Of a DNA stretch of 20,022 bases, positions 1-7,659 are shown piece after piece (position 1 is the first letter of the stretch; each line of letters opens with the position of its first letter). The position numbers and the translations under genes are program-made. This DNA is from an uncultured Gammaproteobacteria bacterium (GTDB lineage: Bacteria; Pseudomonadota; Gammaproteobacteria; Pseudomonadales; Azotimanducaceae_A), in the NCBI GenBank assembly GCA_913049565.1, contig CAJWZG010000022.1, positions 1 to 20,022 of the forward strand. Direction: 5' to 3'. Under the pieces are notes generated by a model. It did not search any database. It saw only the letters and a program-made list of their open reading frames with translations, and was not told where the DNA came from.

Positions 1-866
1 CGTACAGAATCTACGTTACCCACGGCGGAGGCAGAACTGACCTGCTGCAGCATGGCCCTATCGGTATCCCTCAGGTCTTCTTCAAATTGTTCGCTAGGCT
101 TTGGCAGAGGACCGGGTTTACCCTGTCGTAGGTTAAGAAAAGCCTGTAGTCCTGAAGAGCGCAGGAACAGTGCCTCCTCTTCGGTATCGGCTGCGCAGAT
201 GTTGTAGCCCAAAATTACGTGGGGTTTTTCCAGCTGCTCGGAAGGTTCGAATTCCTGCCGGTAGAGGTTTATGGCGCGCATCATGGCGTCAGGTGCAAAG
301 TGTGAGGCGAAGGCGAAAGGTAGGCCGAGAATGGCCGCTAGCTGGGCGCCGAATAAGCTCGAACCCAAGATGTATAAAGGCACCTGTGAGCCGAACCCCG
401 GCACTGCGGTGACTCGCTGTTGCGGATGACAGTTACTGCTCAGATAGCCTTTAAGCTCCACAACGTCCTGCGGAAACTGATTGGGGTCACTGTGCAGGGT
501 GCGACGCAAGGCGTGGGCTGTCACTCCGTCGGTGCCCGGAGCTCGTCCTAAGCCTAAATCGATGCGGCCCGGATAAAGCGCGTCCAGTGTGCCAAATTGT
601 TCAGCGACCATGAGCGGCGAATGGTTCGGTAGCATGATGCCGCCAGAGCCCACTCTGATGGTTTGAGTGCCCCCGGCGATATGGCTGATGACTACCGATG
701 TAGCTGCGCTGGCGATGCCGCGCATGTTGTGGTGTTCGGCTACCCAATAGCGGTGGTACCCGGCCTCCTCGCAGTGTTGGGCAAGGGCGCGTGAATTATT
801 CAAAGCCTGCGTGGCGTCGCCGCCTTCGCAAATTGGCGAAAGATCCAAAACAGATAACGTCGGCAA
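1..866 (-). CDS. LLM-class flavin-dependent oxidoreductase (YhbW/MsnO8-like), 3' end cut by window edge
   Basis: This is a bacterial-luciferase-like TIM-barrel monooxygenase expected to use reduced FMN and O2; the substrate is unknown. About 288 codons are visible and the frame runs off the left edge, so a few tens of C-terminal residues are missing. Family hallmarks are seen in order: an N-terminal strand reading LSVLDLSPI, the motif YWVAEHHNM, then [18 protein letters not shown] and a segment ending in [15 protein letters not shown]. This set is typical of the YhbW subgroup. The last visible residues ([12 protein letters not shown]) match the usual C-terminal VGs/tpe.V region. No in-frame ATG lies near the start. 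The start chosen is TTG at 866-864, because a strong Shine-Dalgarno (GGGGAGGA) sits about six bases upstream. The gene diverges from the pseudogene at 967. Family assignment is confident; the specific reaction is not. Confidence 0.88.
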   Translation of the reverse strand, partial: MPTLSVLDLSPICEGGDATQALNNSRALAQHCEEAGYHRYWVAEHHNMRGIASAATSVVISHIAGGTQTIRVGSGGIMLPNHSPLMVAEQFGTLDALYPGRIDLGLGRAPGTDGVTAHALRRTLHSDPNQFPQDVVELKGYLSSNCHPQQRVTAVPGFGSQVPLYILGSSLFGAQLAAILGLPFAFASHFAPDAMMRAINLYRQEFEPSEQLEKPHVILGYNICAADTEEEALFLRSSGLQAFLNLRQGKPGPLPKPSEQFEEDLRDTDRAMLQQVSSASAVGNVDSV

Positions 867-966
867 AAAAAATCCTCCCCAAATTTGAATACCTATACTG
901 CCAGATTCTTTATAGGTCTGCTCTTGGGCAATACTCTCTCTTGTCTTACATTTGATTTCGTCTCTC

Positions 967-1384
967 TTGAGGAAATGGCACATCGAAGGGTGGTGGGCTC
1001 TACGCGGGGCTTATCAAGGTGTCGCGCCTGCAGCTGTGTGAAGCGAAAACGATTTTGATCCTGGCGCGAAATATCACATTCTCGGTAACACTCCGTGTAC
1101 CCGCGATTTTTTATCGCATGTGATGCAGTTTCAGTTTCACTGCACGCTCTGCGATGTAGCTAGGCTATTAGGGCCCCTTGATCAGTTGTTCAATCTACAA
1201 AAACAAGGCCGCTGGTGAGAGGCTTGGGGATATGTTGGCGATGGTGGCGAGCCAGCCATGGCCCGAGGGGATGGGCGCTTTGACCGGTCAGCAGGATATG
1301 GATGCGGCAGCGATTATCGATTACTTTGAGCCACTGGTGACATGGCTGGACGAGCAAAATGCAGGTCGGCATTGCGGGTGGTAA
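967..1384 (+). pseudogene. Decayed 3' fragment of an M2-family (ACE-like) peptidyl-dipeptidase
   Basis: Reading the plus strand with one frame correction gives the C-terminal ~135 residues of an angiotensin-converting-enzyme-type zinc dipeptidase: LRKWHIEG, then [84 protein letters not shown] and the terminal GRHCGW. Lesions seen: an in-frame TGA at 1039-1041; a single extra T at about 1186 that shifts GPLDQ out of frame with CSIY; and missing residues between KWHIEG and WWALRG. Relative to human ACE the substrate-binding Lys511 and His513 equivalents remain, but Tyr520 and Tyr523 have become Cys and Asp. The catalytic HEMGH region would lie upstream and is absent, so the remnant cannot be active. 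A 68-codon ORF (TTG 1178 to TAA 1384) inside it is only the intact end of the old frame. The 100 bases upstream to 866 show nothing recognisable. Confidence 0.85.
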
Positions 1385-1396
1385 CCCTCCCGCAGG

Positions 1397-2746
1397 CTAT
1401 CGCGTCCAGCGTACGGGGATCATCTCTTCAAGCAGGCCATTTATACTGAATGCATTGATATCTTTCTCTTCGGCTACTGAGCTTGCGAATCGCGATTGTC
1501 CATTGGTGCGCGCGAAAACATGAGAGTTAGGATACTTCTGTTTCAGCCACAGCGCGGTGCGCAAGTTGTCTCTGCCGCTGCCTGTGCCCAGGAGGAATAC
1601 CGTGTTGGGTTCTTCGAGATCAATTTTGGCGCTAACGCGCCGCCACACTTCAGGATTAGAAATATCGCCTCTTAGCACCGAGCGCTCGTAATTCGATTTT
1701 AGTTGCTGTTGCTCCTCAACGACGAGCATGCGGCGTTCTGCGTCTTGGTCGATAATCACCACATGGGCAAGTTCCTGCTCTTGAGTGCGTCTGAGCTGCT
1801 CAACGACGGATTGTCCAAACCGCCCAAATCCGGCGATGACAACGTTGTCTAAGCCTTCAGTTTGCGTGAATTGATCCCGCAGATCGCGGCGCACAAAAGC
1901 CATTCCTGCCATGTTGTATTGATTGAAAATGACGCAGTGTCGACCGAGCGAGGTTTGCAGCAAAGTACGCATGAAACGCAAATTTTGGCAGTGAATCACC
2001 ACATGGAACTTCAGGTTAGGTGCCGTTTCTAGCACTCTAGTGGCGGCCTCAAATGCTTGGAAGTCGTTATCGCCGAGCAATAAAACCCTTTTGGCGCGAT
2101 CGAGTTTGAGCTGTTTACGTAAAAAGCCAAGGGTCAGATCACCCACCGTTGTGGCAACACCGTACTTTTGCTGTAGCTCCTGTTCGCGAATCGATTCAAA
2201 TGCCGTGTCTATCACCACAACTTTGCAGTTGCGATTTTCCCGCCGTAACAAGCGCAGATAGCTGATCGTCAGCTCGCCGGAGCCAAAAATCACCACATGG
2301 TCGCTCAAGTTGCGCAACATCCACTGCTGGGGGTTCAAAACACGAAGTACGGCTTCAACCACCGCCGAAGCAGTCAGCAACGGCGCGCCAAAAAAAGCGA
2401 TCCAGAGCAAGCCCTGAGCCCATAATGGCCCACCAAAAGGCGTACCAAGGTCTAGGCCACCAACCACGAATAGGCCAAGAATGTAATAGACCCTTTCCAC
2501 TACCGGAGCCTCGAACACATCGGGTCTTGCTGTTAGGGCCACCCCATTGGCAAACGCGACGAGTCCAAAGGTAAAAATCAAGCCGACGGCAATCCACCGC
2601 CACCCCAAATTTGCTCCAGCAAAGCGTTTCAAAGGGGTGTCGTTTGCGGGGTTAAATATTTCTGAATTGCTGGGTTTTTGCACCGTTTTACGCTCGCTGA
2701 TTTGACGACCTAGCGGCTTTGTTTCTAAGTACATGGCAGGAAACAT
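1397..2746 (-). CDS. Two-TM, double-RCK (TrkA-N) K+-channel-like membrane protein
   Basis: This 449-residue protein has an N-terminal cytoplasmic stretch (1-48), a hydrophobic helix at about 50-72, a re-entrant-looking loop at about 88-108 and a second helix at about 109-134. Two Rossmann-type RCK/TrkA-N domains follow. The first begins VVIFGSGE (151-158, GxG); the second begins VVIAGFGRFG (302-311, GxGxxG). Their strand ends carry acidic residues (VVVIDTAF, VVIIDQDA) expected to contact the nucleotide ribose. The order matches ligand-gated K+ channels, but the loop reads VGGLDLGTPFGGP rather than the TVGYGD-type selectivity filter, so K+ selectivity is doubtful. Conservation of such GGLDLG loops in TrkA-N proteins is my recollection of the family. 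The start at 2746 has no clear Shine-Dalgarno; ATG 2734 is an alternative. The gene diverges from the crotonase at 2790 across about 43 bases and converges on the M2 remnant. Confidence 0.82.
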   Translation of the reverse strand: MFPAMYLETKPLGRQISERKTVQKPSNSEIFNPANDTPLKRFAGANLGWRWIAVGLIFTFGLVAFANGVALTARPDVFEAPVVERVYYILGLFVVGGLDLGTPFGGPLWAQGLLWIAFFGAPLLTASAVVEAVLRVLNPQQWMLRNLSDHVVIFGSGELTISYLRLLRRENRNCKVVVIDTAFESIREQELQQKYGVATTVGDLTLGFLRKQLKLDRAKRVLLLGDNDFQAFEAATRVLETAPNLKFHVVIHCQNLRFMRTLLQTSLGRHCVIFNQYNMAGMAFVRRDLRDQFTQTEGLDNVVIAGFGRFGQSVVEQLRRTQEQELAHVVIIDQDAERRMLVVEEQQQLKSNYERSVLRGDISNPEVWRRVSAKIDLEEPNTVFLLGTGSGRDNLRTALWLKQKYPNSHVFARTNGQSRFASSVAEEKDINAFSINGLLEEMIPVRWTR

Positions 2747-2789
2747 TGCGCTTGATACTATATGAACATTGTATTCTCAGGAGGAAGAG

Positions 2790-3623
2790 ATGTCAGAGTT
2801 TTCCACGATAATCTATGACGTAAGCCATTACGTGGCCCGTATCACCTTAAATCGGGTGGATGTGAGAAACGCCCAAGACAAAACCATGCTGTACGAGTTG
2901 AACTCTGCTTTTGATTTGGCGGCCCAAGATGATGATGTGAAAGTGATCGTGCTCGACGCCAATGGGCCGCATTTTTCATCAGGACACGACCTCGCGGACC
3001 ATACCACTATGGCGGATTTTGAGCCGGTTTCGAATTGGGGCGGATATGAAAAACCGGGAGCCGAGGGTTATCAATCGCAGGAGGAGGAAATTTATCTGGG
3101 CCTATGCTGGCGCTGGCGCAACCTGCCAAAACCTACGATTGCTCAGGTGCATGGCAAGGTGATTGCTGGCGGTCTCATGCTGATCTGGGTTTGCGATCTG
3201 ATTATTGCGTCAGACGATGCGACCTTCTCAGACCCGGTGGTGGCATTCGGGGTAAATGGCGTCGAGTACTTTGCCCACCCATGGGAGATGGGTCTGCGCA
3301 AAGCCAAGGAGCTGCTGTTTACCGGCGACAAAATTTCAGCAGATGAAGCAAAGGCGCTTGGCATGGTCAATCAGGTGGTACCTGCCGAATCGCTGAGAGA
3401 GGTTACCCAAACCATGGCTGAGCGAATTGCCAGTCGACCGAGTATGGGGCTACGGCTTGCGAAGCAAAGCGTTAATCAAGCGCAAGATGCCCAAGGATTT
3501 TGGACGGCTTTGCAGGGGGCTATGTCACTGCAGCAGCTGGGTCATTCGAACAATCAAATTGTGCATGGCCGGCTTGTGGATCCAGCCGGCGTGCAGGTGA
3601 TTCGAGATGACGCTAAACGCTAG
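2790..3623 (+). CDS. Enoyl-CoA hydratase/isomerase (crotonase) family protein lacking both canonical Glu residues
   Basis: This is a 277-residue crotonase-fold protein, acting on acyl-CoA thioesters. The first oxyanion-hole segment is GPHFSSGHDLAD (59-70); the second is VHGKVIAGGLMLIWVCD (120-136). A further conserved stretch, GVNGVEYFAHPWEMG (154-168), and the C-terminal GDKISADEAKALGMVNQVVP follow. Aligned by eye with rat mitochondrial crotonase, Glu144 becomes Met130 and Glu164 becomes Val150, so ordinary water addition by the two-Glu mechanism is unlikely. Isomerase, thioesterase, decarboxylase or non-catalytic roles are possible. The start is ATG 2790, seven bases after AGGAGGA; an in-frame TTG at 2769 would put the ribosome site inside the gene and is rejected. 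The stop lies within a palindrome shared with the convergent crotonase, three bases away. Confidence 0.88.
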   Translation: MSEFSTIIYDVSHYVARITLNRVDVRNAQDKTMLYELNSAFDLAAQDDDVKVIVLDANGPHFSSGHDLADHTTMADFEPVSNWGGYEKPGAEGYQSQEEEIYLGLCWRWRNLPKPTIAQVHGKVIAGGLMLIWVCDLIIASDDATFSDPVVAFGVNGVEYFAHPWEMGLRKAKELLFTGDKISADEAKALGMVNQVVPAESLREVTQTMAERIASRPSMGLRLAKQSVNQAQDAQGFWTALQGAMSLQQLGHSNNQIVHGRLVDPAGVQVIRDDAKR

Positions 3624-3632
3624 CGTTTAGCG
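3611..3632. terminator. Perfect 22-bp palindrome at convergent gene ends (bidirectional terminator candidate)
   Basis: The left arm CGCTAAACGCT (3611-3621) is followed directly by its exact reverse complement AGCGTTTAGCG (3622-3632). It contains the TAG stop of the plus-strand crotonase and the TAA stop of the minus-strand one. A transcript from either direction would form the same hairpin, although the top base pairs must open to make a loop. There is no U-tract after it on either strand, so strong intrinsic termination is uncertain; a transcript-end stabiliser or protein-binding site is also possible. Confidence 0.5.
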
Positions 3633-4457
3633 GCCGGTGAAGTTGGGTTTGCGCTTCTCGAGAAATGCTTTGAGACCTTCTTCGAAATCCTCGCTGGCAA
3701 ACATGCCGGAGAGATGCACCATCAGATGATCGACTGCGGTGTCGTAGGACTCCTCCAAGCCCATGCGCATCATACGTTTGGTGGTCTGTACTGCCATTGG
3801 GGCGTTATCAGCGATTTCCTGTGCCCACTGCATGGCCGTGGGAAGTAATTCGTCGTGGGGCACTACGGCATTGACTAACCCTAGCTCCAAACATTCATCG
3901 GCGAGTACGGTGCGACCGCGGTAGTACAGCTCGGCTGATTTTGCCCATCCGACGAGCCGAGGAAGCAACCAGGTGCCACCACTTTCTGGAACCACGTTAC
4001 GTCGAGCGGTAATGGCTGCCATTTTGCCGTGCTCGGACATGATGCGCATATCGCAGAGCAAAGAGAGATCCATGCCATAGCCGGCTGCGGCTCCGTTAAC
4101 AGCACAAACAATTGGCGTATCACAGTGCCACATGACATTGATTGGGGCATCTCGGAGATCAAAAAGCTTACGTGGCGGTCGGTTGTGATCGCTGTTTTCA
4201 CCTTGAATTCCTTCGCCCTCGCGGCGCTTATTAGTGTCCACTAAATCGAGACCGGCACAGAAACCTTTACCCTCGCCGGTGAGTACGATACATCGAATTT
4301 CCGGATCCTTATCTGCTGCAACAACCTTGGCAGATAACTCGTCTAGCATGTGCCGGCTGATGGCGTTGAGCCGATCCGGTCGATTAAGTTTGATTAACAG
4401 TACCCTGTCATGTTGCTCGAGAATCAGCTCGTTAGAGCTGGATTGGGTTAGGCTCAT
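3627..4457 (-). CDS. Enoyl-CoA hydratase/isomerase (crotonase) family protein, isomerase-type active site
   Basis: This 276-residue crotonase has the classic N-terminus VLLIKLNRPDRLNAIS (19-34), oxyanion-hole motif GKGFCAGLDLVD (64-74), second motif VNGAAAGYGMDLSLLCDMRI (120-139) and the tail ASEDFEEGLKAFLEKRKPNF. The first catalytic Glu position of rat crotonase is Asp130. A Glu is present in VPESGG (156-161), the place where the catalytic Glu sits in delta3,delta2-enoyl-CoA isomerases (family knowledge), so isomerase or lyase activity is at least as likely as hydration. The start is ATG 4457, with GGGGGAG immediately upstream. The frame stays open further 5' to 4532, but that extension lacks a ribosome site and runs into the spacer before the next gene. 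It converges on a paralogous but clearly different crotonase, so this is not a recent tandem duplication. Confidence 0.9.
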   Translation of the reverse strand: MSLTQSSSNELILEQHDRVLLIKLNRPDRLNAISRHMLDELSAKVVAADKDPEIRCIVLTGEGKGFCAGLDLVDTNKRREGEGIQGENSDHNRPPRKLFDLRDAPINVMWHCDTPIVCAVNGAAAGYGMDLSLLCDMRIMSEHGKMAAITARRNVVPESGGTWLLPRLVGWAKSAELYYRGRTVLADECLELGLVNAVVPHDELLPTAMQWAQEIADNAPMAVQTTKRMMRMGLEESYDTAVDHLMVHLSGMFASEDFEEGLKAFLEKRKPNFTGR

Positions 4458-4658
4458 ATCTCCCCCATTAGATGCAATAGTATTGGTTACGAAACAGGCG
4501 CTAACAGTCCCCTGATTGTCGTAGTGGGTCAAGCAATCCTAGGGTCAGCTGACGCGCGACAGTCGGGGATCTTTCCTTCGATGCCGAATTATTGGAAGAT
4601 GGCGGGCTTTTTTAGATCGCTGTTGTGCATAACGAGTTGCTGCCGCGGTTACTTGATT

Positions 4659-7640
4659 ATGATTGTGGGGGTCCTCTTGTCCTTGGCCTTTTTGGTGGAA
4701 TTGGTTCGTCGTCGTGTATTTTCCTTGATGGTGTCGACTGTATTGATCGGAATGGCAGGTACTGCAGCTGCCGAGCAAGGTATGACCGCCCAGCCGTCAG
4801 GTGTGGTCGTTGCGAGTTACAGTGATCTCGGCAATGCGAAGCGTCAGATGGATGAGTTGGCGATGCAGATGCGAACGCGGCAAATACGTCTGCGCGTGCT
4901 GCCCTCACGTAGTGGTGAGAAGAGCCTGTATCGTTTGGTGGCGCAGGCCTATGGGGTCGACAGCCGAGTCCTGTTGCGACAACTGCGTGCCGACGGTTTT
5001 GTAGACGCGTGGCATATTTCAAGTTCATCGCTTACTAGCACGATGAACGCGATAGGCGACGTGCGCAGTACTGCGATAGCCAACAGACAACGTCAAATGC
5101 AACCGCCCATCTCTATGACCGAATCCTCAAACGATCCTCAGGCAATTCCTGAAACGGTGCGGAGTCAGTCACTGGAGCGACGTACGGCTGCTCAAGAGCA
5201 GACACCTCGGGCCATGGGTGAGTTTGCGGGTCCGGGAGAGCAGGTAGTGTTTGGCTCTGAAGCCGGTGTGGATTTGCACCAGTTGAAAATTCAAACTCTG
5301 GATCACGAGGCTGCCGCTATTGTGATCGACGGGAGCATTGACGAGGCGACGTGGCGGCGTATTCCATATTACGACAACATGGGCGTATCAATCCCGGACA
5401 CAGGTGCCGACGCCGAATACCCGACCAAAATGCGAATGTTTGCGACTGAGAAAGGGTTTTTTATCAGCGCCGACATGGTTCAGCCTCCTGAAACTTTGGT
5501 TCAGCGCCTGACCCGACGCGACGACTGGGTAGACCGTGACTTGTTTGGTGTCACCATTGATGCGTCCGGCGAGGCCAAGCTCGGGTACTGGTTTTACGTC
5601 GCGCTTGGCAACGCTTTGAACGACGGCAAGGTGCTGCCCGAACGACGTTTTCAACGTGATTGGGATGGGCCCTGGATTGCTAAGGCGTCACGCACTGAGA
5701 CCGGCTGGAGCGCAGAAATGTATTTGCCTTGGTCTATGATGGACATGCCTGCGCGTGAGGGTCTGCGCAACATGGGTTTCGTTGCCAGTCGTATGGTGTC
5801 TCATCGTAATCAGCGGTATCAGTGGCCCGGCTATGGGGTTACGACGAAGCGTTACGTTTCTGCCTTTAACCGACTGCAGATGGAAGGGGTTAAACCTGTC
5901 CCGCAGAAATCTGTTATCCCCTATATCGCTACCGCCTACGACGAGGTTTATAACGATACCGATATTCGTATTGGCGCCGATCTTGCTTGGAAACCATCGC
6001 CTGCGGCACAGATCTCCGCTTCGGTTAACCCAGACTTTGGTGCTGTGGAGTCCGACGACGTGGTGCTCAATCTCACCGCTAGCGAGACATTCTTTCCGGA
6101 AAAACGGTTATTTTTTCTCGAGGGCAGCGAGGTATTCAATGTTATGCCCAGAGATGATTTCAGCTCCATCATGCGGATTGCGCTGAATGAAGATTTTTCG
6201 ACAACCTCGAGAAGAGTTTACTTGCAGGAGCATGTGCCGCTACCCGTATCTCTGTTGAATACGCGGCGCATCGGCGGAACGGCGAGCCAGATGCGGGTGC
6301 CCGATAGCGTAACTTTGGACCGCGGCCAGGTCGATGTGCCGACGGACCTACTAAGTGCCGCCAAAATTACCGGTAGTAACGATAGCTTGCGCTACGGTGT
6401 GCTGGCAGCGTTCGAGGACGACGTTGAGTGGCTGGCTCAAGACAGCAATGCACAACAGATAACCTTGACCGGGCAAGGTCGTGACTTTGCCGTTGCTCGG
6501 GTTATGTACACGGCACCTAAGAACACGTCTTGGGGCTACATGGGCACTTACATGAGCGGTAGTCAGTTCGATACCAGCGTGCACAGTTTAGACGCGCACA
6601 TGACAAACGAGGACGGCTCGTTCTCATCCGATGCGCAGTTGATTATGAGTGATCGTGATGGCGTTACGGGATACGGCGCCATGATTGATGCGCTGTATAC
6701 GGCGTCACCCAATCTGCGACATAAATTTGAGTTGGATGTGATGGACGAGGACATCGATTTCAACGACTTAGGGTTCTTACGTAGAAACGACTATATTCTG
6801 GGGCGGTATGTCTTTTTGTATAACAAGCAAAATGTGTCGAAGAATCTCAGCAATTATCGATCCACATTGGTTGTAAAGCATCAGCAAAACATTAGTGAAG
6901 GCCAAGTGACTGACAGCGCGATACTTTGGCGCTCATCGGTCGTGTTGCCGGGGCGCAATACTCTGCGCGCGGGCATAGGCTACTTTCCCAAGCGTTATGA
7001 AGATATCGACAGTCGCGGCAATGGCGCATACCGTGTTGATGGCGGCGGTTGGTTTGAAAGCGTGTTGGCAACCGATGCTGGAAAGAAAGCTAGTTTCAGC
7101 TTTGGTTTAGGTGGCGCGCAGGAACATTTGGGCGACTGGTCATACAACGCCTTGATCGGGTTGACCTATTTGCCGATTGATCCAATCAGTATTTCCATGG
7201 AGCTACGTTACAAAGACCGCAGCGGCTGGCTTGTCTACCAAGGAGGGCGCAACTTCGGTGCTTTTGACGCGGACGAATGGCAGCCATCTCTGGATATCAA
7301 TTGGTTTATCGCACCGGGCCATCAATTGCGCTGGAACCTGCAGTGGGCGGGGGTACGAGCGTCTGATCAAGGCTTTTATGCGGTACCGTCAGGTGATGGT
7401 GATTTGATGCCAGTAACCCGTGAGCGTGACGACTACGACTTTAATATCAGTCGCCTAACTACCCAGTTACGCTACCGTTGGGAAATCGCGCCATTGACAG
7501 ATTTCTTTTTGGTTTATAACCGAGGGAACTCTTTGCGATTGAGCGACGAGTATGACGTTTTGGATTTATTTGACGAAAGTCTGCAGCAACCAGTTATCGA
7601 TACCGTGGTCGCAAAGCTACGCTATCGCTTCGGCAACTAG
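4659..7640 (+). CDS. Exported SPOR-like / CBM9-like / DUF5916 outer-membrane protein
   Basis: This is a predicted outer-membrane protein of about 993 residues. The signal region is RRRVFSLMVSTVLIGMAGTAAA, cleaved before EQG. Next comes a segment with SPOR-domain character (VVVASYSDLGNAKRQ ... YRLVAQAYG ... LLRQLRADGFVDAWHI), about 45-120 after the start chosen here. A Ser/Gln-rich linker follows, then a family-9 carbohydrate-binding-like domain (AIVIDGSIDEATWRRI ... DRDLFGVTIDASG ... WSAEMYLPWSMM). The remaining ~600 residues are aromatic and Asp/Asn-rich, typical of the DUF5916 beta-barrel, ending KLRYRFGN. DUF5916 proteins are poorly characterised; uptake or surface binding of a polymer or lipid is only inferred. 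The start is uncertain: ATG 4659 is used, but TTG 4701 gives a neater signal peptide, and the frame is open to GTG 4524. None has a good Shine-Dalgarno. The spacer 4458-4658 shows no convincing promoter. It likely heads an operon with the two hydrolases. Confidence 0.82.
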   Translation: MIVGVLLSLAFLVELVRRRVFSLMVSTVLIGMAGTAAAEQGMTAQPSGVVVASYSDLGNAKRQMDELAMQMRTRQIRLRVLPSRSGEKSLYRLVAQAYGVDSRVLLRQLRADGFVDAWHISSSSLTSTMNAIGDVRSTAIANRQRQMQPPISMTESSNDPQAIPETVRSQSLERRTAAQEQTPRAMGEFAGPGEQVVFGSEAGVDLHQLKIQTLDHEAAAIVIDGSIDEATWRRIPYYDNMGVSIPDTGADAEYPTKMRMFATEKGFFISADMVQPPETLVQRLTRRDDWVDRDLFGVTIDASGEAKLGYWFYVALGNALNDGKVLPERRFQRDWDGPWIAKASRTETGWSAEMYLPWSMMDMPAREGLRNMGFVASRMVSHRNQRYQWPGYGVTTKRYVSAFNRLQMEGVKPVPQKSVIPYIATAYDEVYNDTDIRIGADLAWKPSPAAQISASVNPDFGAVESDDVVLNLTASETFFPEKRLFFLEGSEVFNVMPRDDFSSIMRIALNEDFSTTSRRVYLQEHVPLPVSLLNTRRIGGTASQMRVPDSVTLDRGQVDVPTDLLSAAKITGSNDSLRYGVLAAFEDDVEWLAQDSNAQQITLTGQGRDFAVARVMYTAPKNTSWGYMGTYMSGSQFDTSVHSLDAHMTNEDGSFSSDAQLIMSDRDGVTGYGAMIDALYTASPNLRHKFELDVMDEDIDFNDLGFLRRNDYILGRYVFLYNKQNVSKNLSNYRSTLVVKHQQNISEGQVTDSAILWRSSVVLPGRNTLRAGIGYFPKRYEDIDSRGNGAYRVDGGGWFESVLATDAGKKASFSFGLGGAQEHLGDWSYNALIGLTYLPIDPISISMELRYKDRSGWLVYQGGRNFGAFDADEWQPSLDINWFIAPGHQLRWNLQWAGVRASDQGFYAVPSGDGDLMPVTRERDDYDFNISRLTTQLRYRWEIAPLTDFFLVYNRGNSLRLSDEYDVLDLFDESLQQPVIDTVVAKLRYRFGN

Positions 7641-7659
7641 GAGTTTTTAAGAGGAAAAA

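Noticed and set aside
170..412. Plus-strand 80-residue ORF
   Set aside because: It lies antisense within the clear flavin oxidoreductase and has Arg-rich composition without motifs.
1178..1384. Separate 68-residue small protein
   Set aside because: It matches the C-terminus of M2 peptidases and its other half continues upstream in another frame, so it is part of a pseudogene.
2769..2789. TTG start for the first crotonase
   Set aside because: The strong AGGAGGA would then be coding; ATG 2790 follows it at a proper distance.
4524..4658. N-terminal extension of the DUF5916 protein from GTG 4524
   Set aside because: The extra residues precede an evident signal peptide, lack a ribosome site and would bury the export signal.
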